The notes under the pieces are model-generated. The model saw only the letters and a program-made list of their open reading frames with translations. It did no database searches and had not been told where the DNA came from. From contig CAJTWF010000029.1 in the NCBI GenBank assembly GCA_910579965.1, positions 1 to 39,468 on the forward strand: a DNA stretch of 39,468 bases. The letters are read 5' to 3'. Of the stretch, positions 14,718-22,796 are shown in pieces. Both the position numbers and the translations under genes were made by a program. Source of the stretch: an uncultured Oscillospiraceae bacterium (GTDB taxonomy: Bacteria > Bacillota > Clostridia > Oscillospirales > Oscillospiraceae). Every line of letters starts with the position of its first letter. Position 1 is the first letter of the stretch.

Positions 14718-15634
14718 GGCGGCGGTACGCGGCGTTCCTGGCCGCTCTGGCCCTGGTCCTGGGCGCCTGCGGCCGGGGCGGGGAGCCGGAGGCCCGGCCG
14801 GGGGACGTTCTGATCTACTACCTTTCGCCGGAGGAGGACGCCCGGGGCGGGGACCGGATCCAGAGCCGCATGGAGAATCTGGAGCTGCCGGAGGGGGCCG
14901 GCGTGCGGGACAGGGCCGAGGCCGTGGTGAAGCGGCTGCTGGAGGGCCCGGCGGACGGGACCCTGCAAAGCCCACTCCCGGGCCTGGAGCTGCTGGGCCT
15001 GGAGATCCGGGACCGGACGGCCTACGTGGATCTGAGCAGCGGCTTCAACCAGCTGGTGGGGGTGGGGCTCTCCATGGCGGACTACTGCCTGACCCTCTCG
15101 CTGACGGGGCTGGACGGCATCGGCGCGGTGCGCATCACGGCCCAGGGCCGGCCTGTGGGCCAGCAGCCCAAGCAGGTGTTTTATGAGCGGGACGTGCTGC
15201 TGTCCACCATGGACGACATCCTCCAGACGGTGGATGTGACCCTCTACTTCCTCAGCGGCAGCGGGACTCTGGCGGGGGAGAAGCGCACCCTCTCCCTATA
15301 CGAGGGACAGACCCTGGCGGAGTCCCTGGCGTCGGCGCTGCTGGAAGGGCCGGAGAACCGGGAGCTGAGCCGGGTGATCCCGGAGGGATTTTCCTTTAAC
15401 TATGTCCGGGTGGACAGCGGGGTGTGCTACGTCAGCCTGCCGGCGGCGGCCCTGGAGCTGCTGCCGGAGGATGGGGAGCGGCAGGCGCTGATCCTGCAAT
15501 CCCTGGCCCGGAGCCTGTACTCCATGGAGACGGTGGAGGAGCTGCGCCTGCTGGTGGACGGGGAGGAGCTGGAGCTGTTCGGCCAGATCCCCGTGGAGAG
15601 CGCGGCCCTCCGGCCAGATAGAGGCGGCGGATAG
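14714..15634 (+). CDS. GerMN-domain lipoprotein (LpqB-like partner of the kinase)
   Basis: A 306-residue lipoprotein with lipobox LGAC and two successive GerMN domains (about 30-150 and 160-285); the repeat is visible from DVLIYYLS at the start of the first and DVTLYFLS at the start of the second. GerMN domains occur in spore germination protein GerM and in actinobacterial LpqB, whose gene follows mtrA-mtrB and whose product modulates the MtrB kinase. The same order is seen here, with the start overlapping the kinase stop (ATGA). I chose the ATG at 14714 (GGGGGAGG 7 nt upstream) over a GTG at 14708. There is no beta-propeller as in LpqB. A sporulation role remains possible. Confidence 0.85.
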   Translation: MRRRYAAFLAALALVLGACGRGGEPEARPGDVLIYYLSPEEDARGGDRIQSRMENLELPEGAGVRDRAEAVVKRLLEGPADGTLQSPLPGLELLGLEIRDRTAYVDLSSGFNQLVGVGLSMADYCLTLSLTGLDGIGAVRITAQGRPVGQQPKQVFYERDVLLSTMDDILQTVDVTLYFLSGSGTLAGEKRTLSLYEGQTLAESLASALLEGPENRELSRVIPEGFSFNYVRVDSGVCYVSLPAAALELLPEDGERQALILQSLARSLYSMETVEELRLLVDGEELELFGQIPVESAALRPDRGGG

Positions 15635-15666
15635 GGCGGCTGGAATCGAAGAAAGGAGCGGTATCT

Positions 15667-16236
15667 ATGAACAACAATCTGGCATATCTGAGGGAGGGAC
15701 GGGAGGAGCTCATCAACGGCAAAATCGTAGCCATGTCCCCCGCCGCCACCAACCACAACCGGGTGGCGGGAAATATATTCCTCCTCTTTGGAAGCTACCT
15801 GAGGGGGAAGCCCTGCATCCCCTTTGGGGACGGGGAGAAGGTGTTTCTCACGGAGACGGACCACTTTGTCCCGGACTTTATGGTGGTCTGCGACAGGGAC
15901 AAGATCAAGGCGGACGGCGTCCACGGCGCGCCGGATCTGGTGGTGGAGATCCTGTCCCCCAGCACGGGCGTGCACGACAAGGGCCGCAAGAAGCGGGTCT
16001 ATGAGCGGTGCGGCGTTTCGGAGTACTGGATCGTCAGCCCGGAGGCCCGGAGCGTGGACGTGTATCTGCTGGAGGAGGGCCGGTTTGAGCTGCGGGGCTC
16101 CTACTCCGTGTACCCGGACTATATGCTCATCCACATGACGGAGGAGGAAAAGGCAGAGATGGTGACGGAGTTCTACTGCCACCTCTATGACGATCTCCCC
16201 ATCCGGCTGGACGATATTTTCAGCGATATGTTCTGA
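15667..16236 (+). CDS. Uma2-family putative endonuclease
   Basis: A 189-residue protein of the Uma2/DUF820 family with a restriction-endonuclease-like fold. Core elements are HNRV near residue 40, a PDFMVV strand (about 75-80), PDLVVEILSPST (about 97-108) and a following Lys-containing helix leading into GVSEYWIV. Family members are abundant in cyanobacteria and some anaerobes and are presumed nucleases, but their biological role is unknown. It starts 32 nt after the GerMN gene from an AAAGGAG site and may be co-transcribed with that operon, which ends at the strong terminator just after it. No methylase or partner gene is adjacent. Confidence 0.85.
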   Translation: MNNNLAYLREGREELINGKIVAMSPAATNHNRVAGNIFLLFGSYLRGKPCIPFGDGEKVFLTETDHFVPDFMVVCDRDKIKADGVHGAPDLVVEILSPSTGVHDKGRKKRVYERCGVSEYWIVSPEARSVDVYLLEEGRFELRGSYSVYPDYMLIHMTEEEKAEMVTEFYCHLYDDLPIRLDDIFSDMF

Positions 16237-16246
16237 CAGACCTGAT

Positions 16247-16284
16247 AAAAGGTGCTTGGGACGCTCTCGTCCCAAGCACCTTTT
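16247..16284. terminator. Bidirectional terminator between Uma2 and tdk
   Basis: Arms 16247-16263 and 16268-16284 form a perfect 17-bp stem with a CTCT loop. A-run and T-run ends give a U-tract on either strand, so it stops both convergent transcripts. Confidence 0.92.
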
Positions 16285-16288
16285 CGCG

Positions 16289-16882
16289 TCAGTCCCCTGC
16301 GCCGCGGGGATGAAAGTCCGGCCCCAGATCATTGGCCATCCAGTGGCGGCGGCACAGGCCGATGTACTTGTCGTTGGCCCCCAGCACCACCTGAGCCCCC
16401 TCCTTGAGCACCCGGCCCTGCTCGTCAAAGCGGGCGTTGAAGGTGGCCTTCTTTCCGCACCAGCAGATGGTCTTAACCTCCTCGATCTTGTCCGCCATCA
16501 CCAGCAGGGCGTAGCTGCCCTCAAACAGCTCCCCCTTGAAGTCCGTGCGCAGGCCGTAGCACATCACCGGGATATTGCACGCATCCACCAGATGAACCAG
16601 GAACAAAACCTCCTCCCTGGTGAGAAACTGGGCCTCGTCCACAATGACACAGGCGTACCTTTTCAGCGCCTCCTCCCCCATGGCCCGCATCTCGTGGAAG
16701 TAGACGCAGGGGTGGGTCAGGCCGATCCGGGAGCGGACCATGTGGTCTCCGTCCCGCTGGTCCAGCTGGGGCTTTACCAGCAGCGTCTCCTGCCCCCGCT
16801 CCTCGTAGTTGAAGCGGGCCATCAATGCGTTGGCGGTCTTGCTGGAGCCCATGGCCCCGTACTTGAAATAGAGCTGTGCCAT
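16289..16882 (-). CDS. tdk: Thymidine kinase
   Basis: A 197-residue type II thymidine kinase, the normal bacterial length. The P-loop is GAMGSSKT (9-16), the Walker B/catalytic segment is VIVDEAQF (with E83 as general base), and the structural zinc site is formed by C140 and C142 with C177 and H180. The lasso near residues 160-172 binds thymidine. It phosphorylates thymidine to dTMP in the nucleotide salvage pathway. The start has GAGGAG upstream and lies 11 nt after mutY, so the two genes share a transcript, linking nucleotide supply with DNA repair. Confidence 0.96.
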   Translation of the reverse strand: MAQLYFKYGAMGSSKTANALMARFNYEERGQETLLVKPQLDQRDGDHMVRSRIGLTHPCVYFHEMRAMGEEALKRYACVIVDEAQFLTREEVLFLVHLVDACNIPVMCYGLRTDFKGELFEGSYALLVMADKIEEVKTICWCGKKATFNARFDEQGRVLKEGAQVVLGANDKYIGLCRRHWMANDLGPDFHPRGAGD

Positions 16883-16893
16883 TTTTCTTCTCC

Positions 16894-17967
16894 TCATCCG
16901 TTGATCTGCTGTTGACCGGACAGATATTCTGTCGCCTGGTCCAGAAATTTTCCAAAGGCCGACGGCACCGCCATAGCGTCCAGCGCCTCCTGATCCGCCC
17001 AGGTAAGGGCGGGGCAGTCCCCGCTGACCGTCAGCAGATAGCCGGTCATATGCCACTCCACATGGGTGAATATGTGCCGGGCCTCCAGCTTTCTGCGCCA
17101 GTCCAGAGCTGTCAGGCCCCAGGCCGCCACCGGCCCGCCGGCCTGGGCCTCCGCCAGCGCGCCGGGCACGTGGGGAAACTCCCACAGCCCCGCCAGCAGC
17201 CCCCTGCCCTCCCGGCGGCGCAGGGCAACCCGCCCCTCCCGCAGGAGAAGGTACACCGTCATCTCCTCCCGGCGGCGCCGGGCCTTTTTCCGCCGGACAG
17301 GCAGCTCCCCCTGGCGGCCCAGCCGTTTGGCCTCGCACAGCGCCGCCAGGGGACACTGGCCGCACAGGGGCGGACTGTTGGGCAGACAGACGGCGGACCC
17401 CAGATCCATCATGGCCTGATTGAAGTCCCCGGGCCGGTTGGTTGGCATGGCCTGCTCCATCAGCCGCCGGAACATCTGGCGGACCCTGCCGTCCATGATG
17501 TCCTCCTCAATATCCGCCACCCGGGCTGCCAGACGCAGCACGTTGCCGTCCACCGCCGGGACCGGCCGGGAGAAGGCGATGGAGGCGATAGCCCCGGCGG
17601 TGTAGTCCCCCACCCCCGGCAGGCGCAACAGGTCCTCGTACCGGTCCGGGAAGCGGCCGCGGTACTCCTCCACGATCATCCGGGCCGCCCGCTGGAGGTT
17701 TCTGGCCCGGCTGTAGTAGCCCAGGCCCTGCCACAGCTTCATCAGCCGCTCCTCGTCCACCGCCGCCAGGGCCTCCACCGTGGGCAGCTCCTCCATCCAC
17801 CGCTGGTAGTAGGGCATCACCGCCGCCACCCGGGTCTGCTGGAGCATGATCTCCGACACCCACACCCGGTAGGGGTCCCCGGTCCCACGCCAGGGCAGGT
17901 CCCGCTTGTTTTCATCGTACCAGGCCAGCAGGGGCCCGGCCATGGCTTGCAGCCGGCCTTCTCTCAT
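16894..17967 (-). CDS. mutY: Adenine DNA glycosylase MutY
   Basis: A 357-residue base-excision repair enzyme that removes adenine mispaired with 8-oxoguanine. The catalytic domain has E39 (SEIMLQQT), the helix-hairpin-helix LPGVGDYTAGAI (116-127) and catalytic D140 in PAVDGN. The [4Fe-4S] cluster cysteines are C194, C202, C205 and C211; the first spacing is seven residues where the E. coli enzyme has six, a variant I believe to be usual in clostridia. The C-terminal NUDIX-like domain (about 235-350) recognises oxoG; GLLAGLWEFP is its landmark. The ATG has a GAGG site 7 nt upstream. First gene of a mutY-tdk unit. Confidence 0.96.
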   Translation of the reverse strand: MREGRLQAMAGPLLAWYDENKRDLPWRGTGDPYRVWVSEIMLQQTRVAAVMPYYQRWMEELPTVEALAAVDEERLMKLWQGLGYYSRARNLQRAARMIVEEYRGRFPDRYEDLLRLPGVGDYTAGAIASIAFSRPVPAVDGNVLRLAARVADIEEDIMDGRVRQMFRRLMEQAMPTNRPGDFNQAMMDLGSAVCLPNSPPLCGQCPLAALCEAKRLGRQGELPVRRKKARRRREEMTVYLLLREGRVALRRREGRGLLAGLWEFPHVPGALAEAQAGGPVAAWGLTALDWRRKLEARHIFTHVEWHMTGYLLTVSGDCPALTWADQEALDAMAVPSAFGKFLDQATEYLSGQQQING

Positions 17968-18036
17968 GGTTTGTCCTCGTGTTCCTTCTCTCTTTTTCCT
18001 TTCCCCATAACCACCCGATACACTGTAACTTATGTT

Positions 18037-18828
18037 TTAAGCTCTTTTTTTGCAGATATAGAGCAGATGGCTGGAACAGCCCAATAATTCGCGCCTTTCG
18101 CAATGATGCAGATGGTACCTTGTATAGTCCTGAAATTCTTCATCCGACATGGCAAAGTCACTTCTGCCCTCCGCAAGCTGCATAATGCCGTCCGCGGCCA
18201 CTGTTGCGATTTTCTCTACAGCGAACGTATCAAACAGGGCTTCAAATTCATCAATGTTAAACCCTGTAAAAATCTGATTTTCAAAATGCCTCACCTGGTA
18301 ATCTTCAGAGAAGTTTTCTTTTTCTCCGTTTTTCCAATTCCCTCGAAGATAATTGTCAAACATGATCGCATGGACCGACAAAAAAGCCACCATGACAAGA
18401 CCGTTCTCCTTTGTAACTCTAACGGCTTCGTTCAACGCTTTTAATTGGTCTTTTCTGTCATATAGATGATATAACGGTCCGAATACCAGTGTACAGTCGA
18501 AGGTATTATCCTTCAAATCAACCAAATCAAGCGCATCACCCTGTACGGCGGAAATCGTCTCTATCCCTTTGCTGTTCTCCTGAAGCATTGCAAAGTTCTT
18601 TGAGGCAAGTTCCACCGCAGTCACCGTATGCCCTTCCTTTGCAAGCGTTACCGAGTATCTCCCTGTTCCCGCGCCAACCTCCAAAATTCTGGACATATCC
18701 GGAACAAGCCTGTGAATATAGTGCATGGTTGTCAGATACTCAAGTTGTCCATGCCTGCTGCGCAGCAGCCGATCGTTTTCACCATCTTTGTCGTAAAATG
18801 AATTGATTATTTCTACTCTGCTTCCCAT
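18037..18828 (-). CDS. Class I SAM-dependent methyltransferase, AT-rich (likely acquired)
   Basis: A 263-residue cytoplasmic methyltransferase. Motif I is LEVGAGTGRYS (about 49-59), followed by acidic E73 at the end of strand 2 (VTAVELA), GDAL near 96-99 for motif III, and a DCTLVFGPLYHLYD segment for motif IV, typical of small-molecule or unassigned Rossmann methyltransferases. The substrate is unknown. The gene is plainly richer in A+T than everything around it and uses codons such as AAA, GAA and TTT freely where neighbours prefer G/C endings, which points to recent transfer. It begins 52 nt after the radical SAM gene with a GAGGAG site and ends close to mutY. Confidence 0.88.
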   Translation of the reverse strand: MGSRVEIINSFYDKDGENDRLLRSRHGQLEYLTTMHYIHRLVPDMSRILEVGAGTGRYSVTLAKEGHTVTAVELASKNFAMLQENSKGIETISAVQGDALDLVDLKDNTFDCTLVFGPLYHLYDRKDQLKALNEAVRVTKENGLVMVAFLSVHAIMFDNYLRGNWKNGEKENFSEDYQVRHFENQIFTGFNIDEFEALFDTFAVEKIATVAADGIMQLAEGRSDFAMSDEEFQDYTRYHLHHCERRELLGCSSHLLYICKKRA

Positions 18829-18880
18829 TGCTTCTCCTCCTCACAGCGTGAAATTTACCGATTTGATGCCATCAGGCGAT

Positions 18881-19723
18881 TCATCGGTTAAACCGCTCCG
18901 CAAATCCGCACCGGCGGCACAACGCCTCGCTGGGCCGCCTCTGGGAGAATCCGTCGCAGATTGCGCGGGCCCGGGGACTGGCGAGAATGCCGTCCAGCTC
19001 CTCCGCCAGCAGGTTTCCCAAGGGAATGTCCCCCTCGTGGTCCAGGCAGCAGGGCGTCACCGTGCCGTCCACCAGCACCGCCACCTGGTCCCGCAGTCCC
19101 AGGCAGAATCCTGCCGCCCGCTCCGGGCCCTCCAGCTCAGGCCAGTCGAACTTCTCCGCCTGCTCCAGGTATAGCCTCTGCCCCAGCTTCCAGCTGCCGC
19201 GGCGGAGCTGGGGCAGGTCCAGGGGGTGCGTCCCCAGCCTGTCCCCGAGAAAGGCCAGGATCTCGCCGTTGCGCGTCTCCTGTCCCCCGATGTTCCACAG
19301 CCGCAGGGCGCAGATGATCCCGGCCTGGGAGAGGGCCTGGACGCTCTCCCACACGCCGGTGAGATAGCCGCCCAGGGCTCCCGCGTTGTTGCCCTCCATG
19401 CTGTGGAGGGAGACGCTGAGCTTATGGAGCGCCGGGGCGGACAGCAGAAGCTCATGTCTTGCCTCCAGCAGGGTCCCGTTGGTGGTCAGGCAGAGCCGGA
19501 ATCCCTCCGCAGCTCCGATCTCCAGCAGTTCCCCCAGCTGGGGGTGGAGCAGGGGCTCCCCCATCACATGGAGGTAGAGAAAGCCCGTATGGGGGCGCAG
19601 GCGGCGGGCCAGAATGCGAAACTCCTCCGGCGGCATGAACCGCTCCGGCCGCTTTGTGCCCGGGCAGAAGGCGCACCGGAGGTTGCAGATATTGGTGATC
19701 TCCACATAGGCCCGTTTGAACAT
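18881..19723 (-). CDS. Radical SAM protein with SPASM-like C-terminal cysteines
   Basis: A 280-residue enzyme with the radical SAM [4Fe-4S] motif CNLRCAFC (C13, C17, C20), the GEP-like MGEPLLH segment (about residues 55-61) and the usual half-barrel to about 200. Near the C-terminus, TPCCLDHEG and CRRCGF suggest a SPASM-type auxiliary cluster, common in peptide- or protein-modifying and anaerobic sulfatase-maturing enzymes. The substrate is not evident: no precursor peptide gene is seen next to it, though a 58-residue DUF4177 protein is encoded 43 nt upstream. The start was placed at 19723 because GGAGG lies 6 nt ahead. Confidence 0.85.
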   Translation of the reverse strand: MFKRAYVEITNICNLRCAFCPGTKRPERFMPPEEFRILARRLRPHTGFLYLHVMGEPLLHPQLGELLEIGAAEGFRLCLTTNGTLLEARHELLLSAPALHKLSVSLHSMEGNNAGALGGYLTGVWESVQALSQAGIICALRLWNIGGQETRNGEILAFLGDRLGTHPLDLPQLRRGSWKLGQRLYLEQAEKFDWPELEGPERAAGFCLGLRDQVAVLVDGTVTPCCLDHEGDIPLGNLLAEELDGILASPRARAICDGFSQRRPSEALCRRCGFAERFNR

Positions 19724-19766
19724 GGCTGTCCTCCGCTGCTGCCGCTGCCGTTTTGCCGCTGAGACG

Positions 19767-19943
19767 TTACTGCATTTCCCGCTTGAAGAAAAAGAGGCCG
19801 TCTGTGCGCTGCACAAGCTCCCAGCCCGCCCTACCCAGCGCATTGAGCTGCGTCTCAAATTCCTGCGCGACTTTTTCGTACCCTTTTGTGGTGACGGGAA
19901 TGGCCGTTGCGATGGCAATCACTTTATATTCGTACTGCTTCAT
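19767..19943 (-). CDS. Small DUF4177-type protein (58 residues)
   Basis: A short protein starting MKQYEYKVIAI and ending LFFFKREMQ, with the mid-part LNALGRAGWELVQR. The pattern of an N-terminal YEYKV strand, a helix ending in LN.LG..GWELV, and a final aromatic FFFKR strand is that of the DUF4177 family, small cytoplasmic proteins of unknown function. AAGGAGG lies 8 nt before the ATG, so it is certainly translated. It lies between the DUF212 gene and the radical SAM gene, same direction, and is probably in their transcript. It is not a RiPP-precursor shape (no leader/core split). Confidence 0.85.
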   Translation of the reverse strand: MKQYEYKVIAIATAIPVTTKGYEKVAQEFETQLNALGRAGWELVQRTDGLFFFKREMQ

Positions 19944-19986
19944 GGGGAAGTCCTCCTTCTAAGAAACTCTCTCTTTGCCCGCCGCT

Positions 19987-20427
19987 CTACGCCAGCAGCC
20001 CCACGGCCAGGCCCAGCAGCGCCCCCATGAGCACCTGCAGGGGCGTGTGGCCCATGACCTCCCGGAGGCTGTCGGCGAAGTCCTCCGCCGTCAGCCGCTC
20101 CACGTGCTCCAGCAGCTGGTTGACCAGCCGGGCCGTGTCCCCGGCGCTGCGGCGGACGTTACACGCGTCGTACATCACCACCGACGACATAATGACCGAC
20201 AGGGCGAACACCGGGCCCTGGATCCCGTACAGCTTTCCGATGGCGGCGGTGCAGGCCACCACCAGGGCGGAGTGGCTGCTGGGCATTCCGCCGCTGGAGA
20301 CAAAGCGGCCCAGCTCCAGCCGCCGCAGCAGCACCGCGTCCAGAAGCACCTTGATGAGCTGGGCCAGGAACCAGGCCAGCAGGCCGCAGTCGATGACCGG
20401 GTTGTTGGTGAGCATTCCAAGGCGCAC
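19987..20427 (-). CDS. Divergent PAP2-family membrane protein (DUF212/YuiD-like)
   Basis: A 146-residue membrane protein with about four hydrophobic segments, of the divergent PAP2 family (DUF212). Motifs GGMPSSHSA (about 42-50) and GHTPLQV (about 122-128) correspond to the two phosphatase-type His motifs. Related PAP2 enzymes hydrolyse lipid pyrophosphates, and the gene sits directly after ispA, which makes polyprenyl diphosphates; a role on isoprenoid phosphates is plausible but unproven. The GTG start at 20427 has AGGAGG 8 nt upstream and lies 2 nt after the ispA stop. Confidence 0.85.
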   Translation of the reverse strand: MRLGMLTNNPVIDCGLLAWFLAQLIKVLLDAVLLRRLELGRFVSSGGMPSSHSALVVACTAAIGKLYGIQGPVFALSVIMSSVVMYDACNVRRSAGDTARLVNQLLEHVERLTAEDFADSLREVMGHTPLQVLMGALLGLAVGLLA

Positions 20428-20429
20428 GG

Positions 20430-21302
20430 TCACTTCCTCCTGTCCGCCAGACTGTCCGCCAGAGCCAGCAGAAACCCGCTGTGCCGGAAGGCGGACACCG
20501 CCTCCTTGGCCAGCCGGGTCTCCTCCGCCACCAGCGCACCGCACCCGCCCAGGCCCAGCAGGTCCACGAAGGTCCGCTTGCCCTCCGCCCGGTCCGAGCC
20601 CACCGGCTTGCCCAGCTCCGCCTGATCGGCGGTCACGTCCAGCATGTCGTCCCGAACCTGGAAGGCCAGCCCCACATGGGACGCGAAGGCCTCCGCCTGC
20701 GCCCGCTCCATGGCGGAGGCGCCTGCGGCAATGGCCCCCAGGGCAGCCGCCGCCCGCAGCAGCGCCCCGGTCTTCAGAGCGCAAAGCTGCCGGGCCGACG
20801 CCTCGTCTCCGGCCAGCTTGTCCATGTCCAGCACCTGGCCGGCCACCATGCCGTCAGCGCCGCAGGCCCGGGCCAGGGCCAGAACCGCGTCGGACCGCTG
20901 CTCCCCGGTCAGGCCGCCGGCGGAGGCGATCACCCGGAAGGCCTCCCCCTGGAGGGCGTCCCCCGCCAGCACGGCCATGGTCTCGCCGTAGACCTTGTGG
21001 CAGGTGGGGCGGCCCCGGCGGAGATCGTCGTCGTCCATGCAGGGCAGATCATCGTGGATCAGGGAGTAGGTGTGGACCAGCTCCAGGGCGCAGCCCAGGG
21101 GCAGGGCCAGACGCCGGTCCCCGTCCAGCGCCTCGCACACGGCCATGGCCAGCACCGGGCGCACCCGCTTGCCCCCGGCTAAAAGGCTGTAGTTCATGGC
21201 CTCCTGGAGACGGCCGTAGGGCGCGCCGGTGGAGAACAGGCCCCCCAGAAAGTCCTCCGCCTCCCCGCGGAGAAGATCGTACCGCTCCTGAAAATTTATC
21301 AT
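20430..21302 (-). CDS. ispA: Farnesyl/geranyl diphosphate synthase
   Basis: A 290-residue short-chain trans-prenyltransferase. The first Asp-rich motif is DDLPCMDDD (D84 to about D92) and the second is DDMLD (218-222); both bind Mg2+ and diphosphate. GGKRVRP (43-49) is the IPP-binding segment. The two residues between the DD and the second D pair (with P and C) fit the bacterial type II farnesyl synthase. It makes the C15 (or C20) precursor for undecaprenyl lipid and quinone chains. The ATG overlaps the xseB stop as ATGA. In many clostridia dxs follows in this operon; it does not appear here. Confidence 0.95.
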   Translation of the reverse strand: MINFQERYDLLRGEAEDFLGGLFSTGAPYGRLQEAMNYSLLAGGKRVRPVLAMAVCEALDGDRRLALPLGCALELVHTYSLIHDDLPCMDDDDLRRGRPTCHKVYGETMAVLAGDALQGEAFRVIASAGGLTGEQRSDAVLALARACGADGMVAGQVLDMDKLAGDEASARQLCALKTGALLRAAAALGAIAAGASAMERAQAEAFASHVGLAFQVRDDMLDVTADQAELGKPVGSDRAEGKRTFVDLLGLGGCGALVAEETRLAKEAVSAFRHSGFLLALADSLADRRK

Positions 21303-21544
21303 AGGAGCTCCCCCTCAAAGGGCAGCTCCTCCGGCTCGCCATCGGGGCCCTTGCGCAGCTTGACCACCATCTGTTCCGCCTGGTCCAGCATGGTATTGCA
21401 GGAGGCGGCCAGCCTGGTCCCCTCCTCGAAGAGGGCCAGGGAGTCGGCCAGCTTCACGTCCCCCCGCTCCAGCTGGCTGACGATCTGCTCCAGACGGGCG
21501 ATCTGTTCCTCAAAGCTCCTGCTTTCCTTTTCGTTCTCACACAT
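21299..21544 (-). CDS. xseB: Exodeoxyribonuclease VII small subunit
   Basis: An 81-residue, mostly helical protein of the XseB family. SFEEQIARLEQIVSQLE and DSLALFEEGTRLAASC match the conserved helical hairpin. It assembles with XseA as the multi-copy small subunit of the nuclease that degrades single-stranded DNA. I prefer the ATG at 21544, where AAGGAGG lies 7 nt upstream; the ATG at 21550 would overlap the xseA stop as ATGA but lies only 2 nt from that site. Confidence 0.95.
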   Translation of the reverse strand: MCENEKESRSFEEQIARLEQIVSQLERGDVKLADSLALFEEGTRLAASCNTMLDQAEQMVVKLRKGPDGEPEELPFEGELL

Positions 21545-21546
21545 GG

Positions 21547-22758
21547 TCATTCCTCCTTGATTGCTTCCTCAACCCGGCAGCGCAGCGCGCCCTCCCGCAG
21601 CCTTGCCGTGATCTCGCTCCCCACCGGCACGTCCTGGGCCCGGCGCAAAATGCCGCCGTCCGGACTGGTAACCAGGGCGAAGCCCCGGCCCAGCACCTTC
21701 AGGGGACTCAGCGCGTCCAGGGACGCGGCCAGCTCGGCGGTGCGCCGCCGGGGGCCCGCCAGCCGGTTCATGGCGCTGTGGGAGAGCTCCTTCCGCAGAT
21801 GCTCCAGGAGCATCCGCTTGTCCTGCACCGGGGCCATGGGATCGGTCATCACCCGCTTGCCCGCCAGGGCCTCCAGGGACCGGCGCAGCTGCTCCAGCCG
21901 CCGGTCCTGGCTTCTGGTCATGTGCAGGGACAGGCTCTGGAGCCGCTCCCGCAGCTCCATCTGGTCCGGCGCCGCCAGCTCGGCGGCGTGGGAGGGGGTG
22001 GCCGCCCGGCGGTCCGCCACAAAGTCCGCAATGGTCACGTCCGGCTCATGGCCCACGGCGGAAATGACCGGGATCTCCGAGGCGAAGATGGCCCGGGCCA
22101 CCTGCTCGTCGTTAAAGGCCCACAGGTCCTCGATGGACCCGCCGCCCCGGCCTGTGATGATGAGGTCCGCCACACGGTACTTGTTGGCGTAGCGCAGGGC
22201 CCCCACGATCTCCGCCGGAGCCTCCTGTCCCTGGACCCGGATGGGCAGCACCTTCACCTTGGCCAGGGGGTAGCGGCGGCCCAGAATGCGGATCATGTCC
22301 CGCACCGCCGCCCCCACGCCGGAGGTGATCAGGGCAATGGTCCGGGGATAGGGGGGCAGGGGCTTTTTGTGCCGCTCGTCGAAGAGGCCCTCCTTCCAGA
22401 GCTTCTCCTTGAGCTGCTCAAAGGCCACGTGGAGATCTCCCACGCCCTCAGGGCTGAGGGCGTCGCAGTAGAGCTGGTAGGCCCCGTCCCGGGGGAATAC
22501 GCTCACCCGGCCCACAGCCAGCACCTGCATCCCGTTCTCCGGACGGAACCGGAGATACCTGGCCTGACCCTTGAACATGACGCACCGGATGGTCCCCTCG
22601 TTGTCCTTCAGGCTGAAGTAGTGGTGCCCGGAGGAGGGGTAGTATTTGTAATTGGAGATCTCCCCGCGGACGCACACATTCCCCAGCTGGGGGATGCTGT
22701 CCAGCACCGCTTTAATCAGTCCGTTGAGCTCGCTTACGCCGTAGACATGCCGCTCCAC
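21547..22758 (-). CDS. xseA: Exodeoxyribonuclease VII large subunit
   Basis: A 403-residue protein of normal family length. An N-terminal OB-fold (about 1-100; VCVRGEISNYK, HHYFSLKD) binds single-stranded DNA. The catalytic domain follows with ALITSGVGAAVRDM, TGRGGGSIEDLWAFND and SAVGHEPDVTIAD, and a long helical region leads to the C-terminal RGFALV segment. With XseB it digests single-stranded DNA from both ends in repair and recombination. It begins with GTG (GGAGG 7 nt upstream), 72 nt after nusB across a hairpin listed separately. Confidence 0.96.
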   Translation of the reverse strand: MERHVYGVSELNGLIKAVLDSIPQLGNVCVRGEISNYKYYPSSGHHYFSLKDNEGTIRCVMFKGQARYLRFRPENGMQVLAVGRVSVFPRDGAYQLYCDALSPEGVGDLHVAFEQLKEKLWKEGLFDERHKKPLPPYPRTIALITSGVGAAVRDMIRILGRRYPLAKVKVLPIRVQGQEAPAEIVGALRYANKYRVADLIITGRGGGSIEDLWAFNDEQVARAIFASEIPVISAVGHEPDVTIADFVADRRAATPSHAAELAAPDQMELRERLQSLSLHMTRSQDRRLEQLRRSLEALAGKRVMTDPMAPVQDKRMLLEHLRKELSHSAMNRLAGPRRRTAELAASLDALSPLKVLGRGFALVTSPDGGILRRAQDVPVGSEITARLREGALRCRVEEAIKEE

Positions 22759-22796
22759 AGCCTCGCCTCCTCTTTCTTCCGTGTTCTTAACAGGCT

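Noticed and set aside
13320..14975. A 551-codon open frame antisense to the sensor kinase
   Set aside because: Pro/Arg/Gln-rich nonsense protein without start site; the opposite strand has all kinase motifs.
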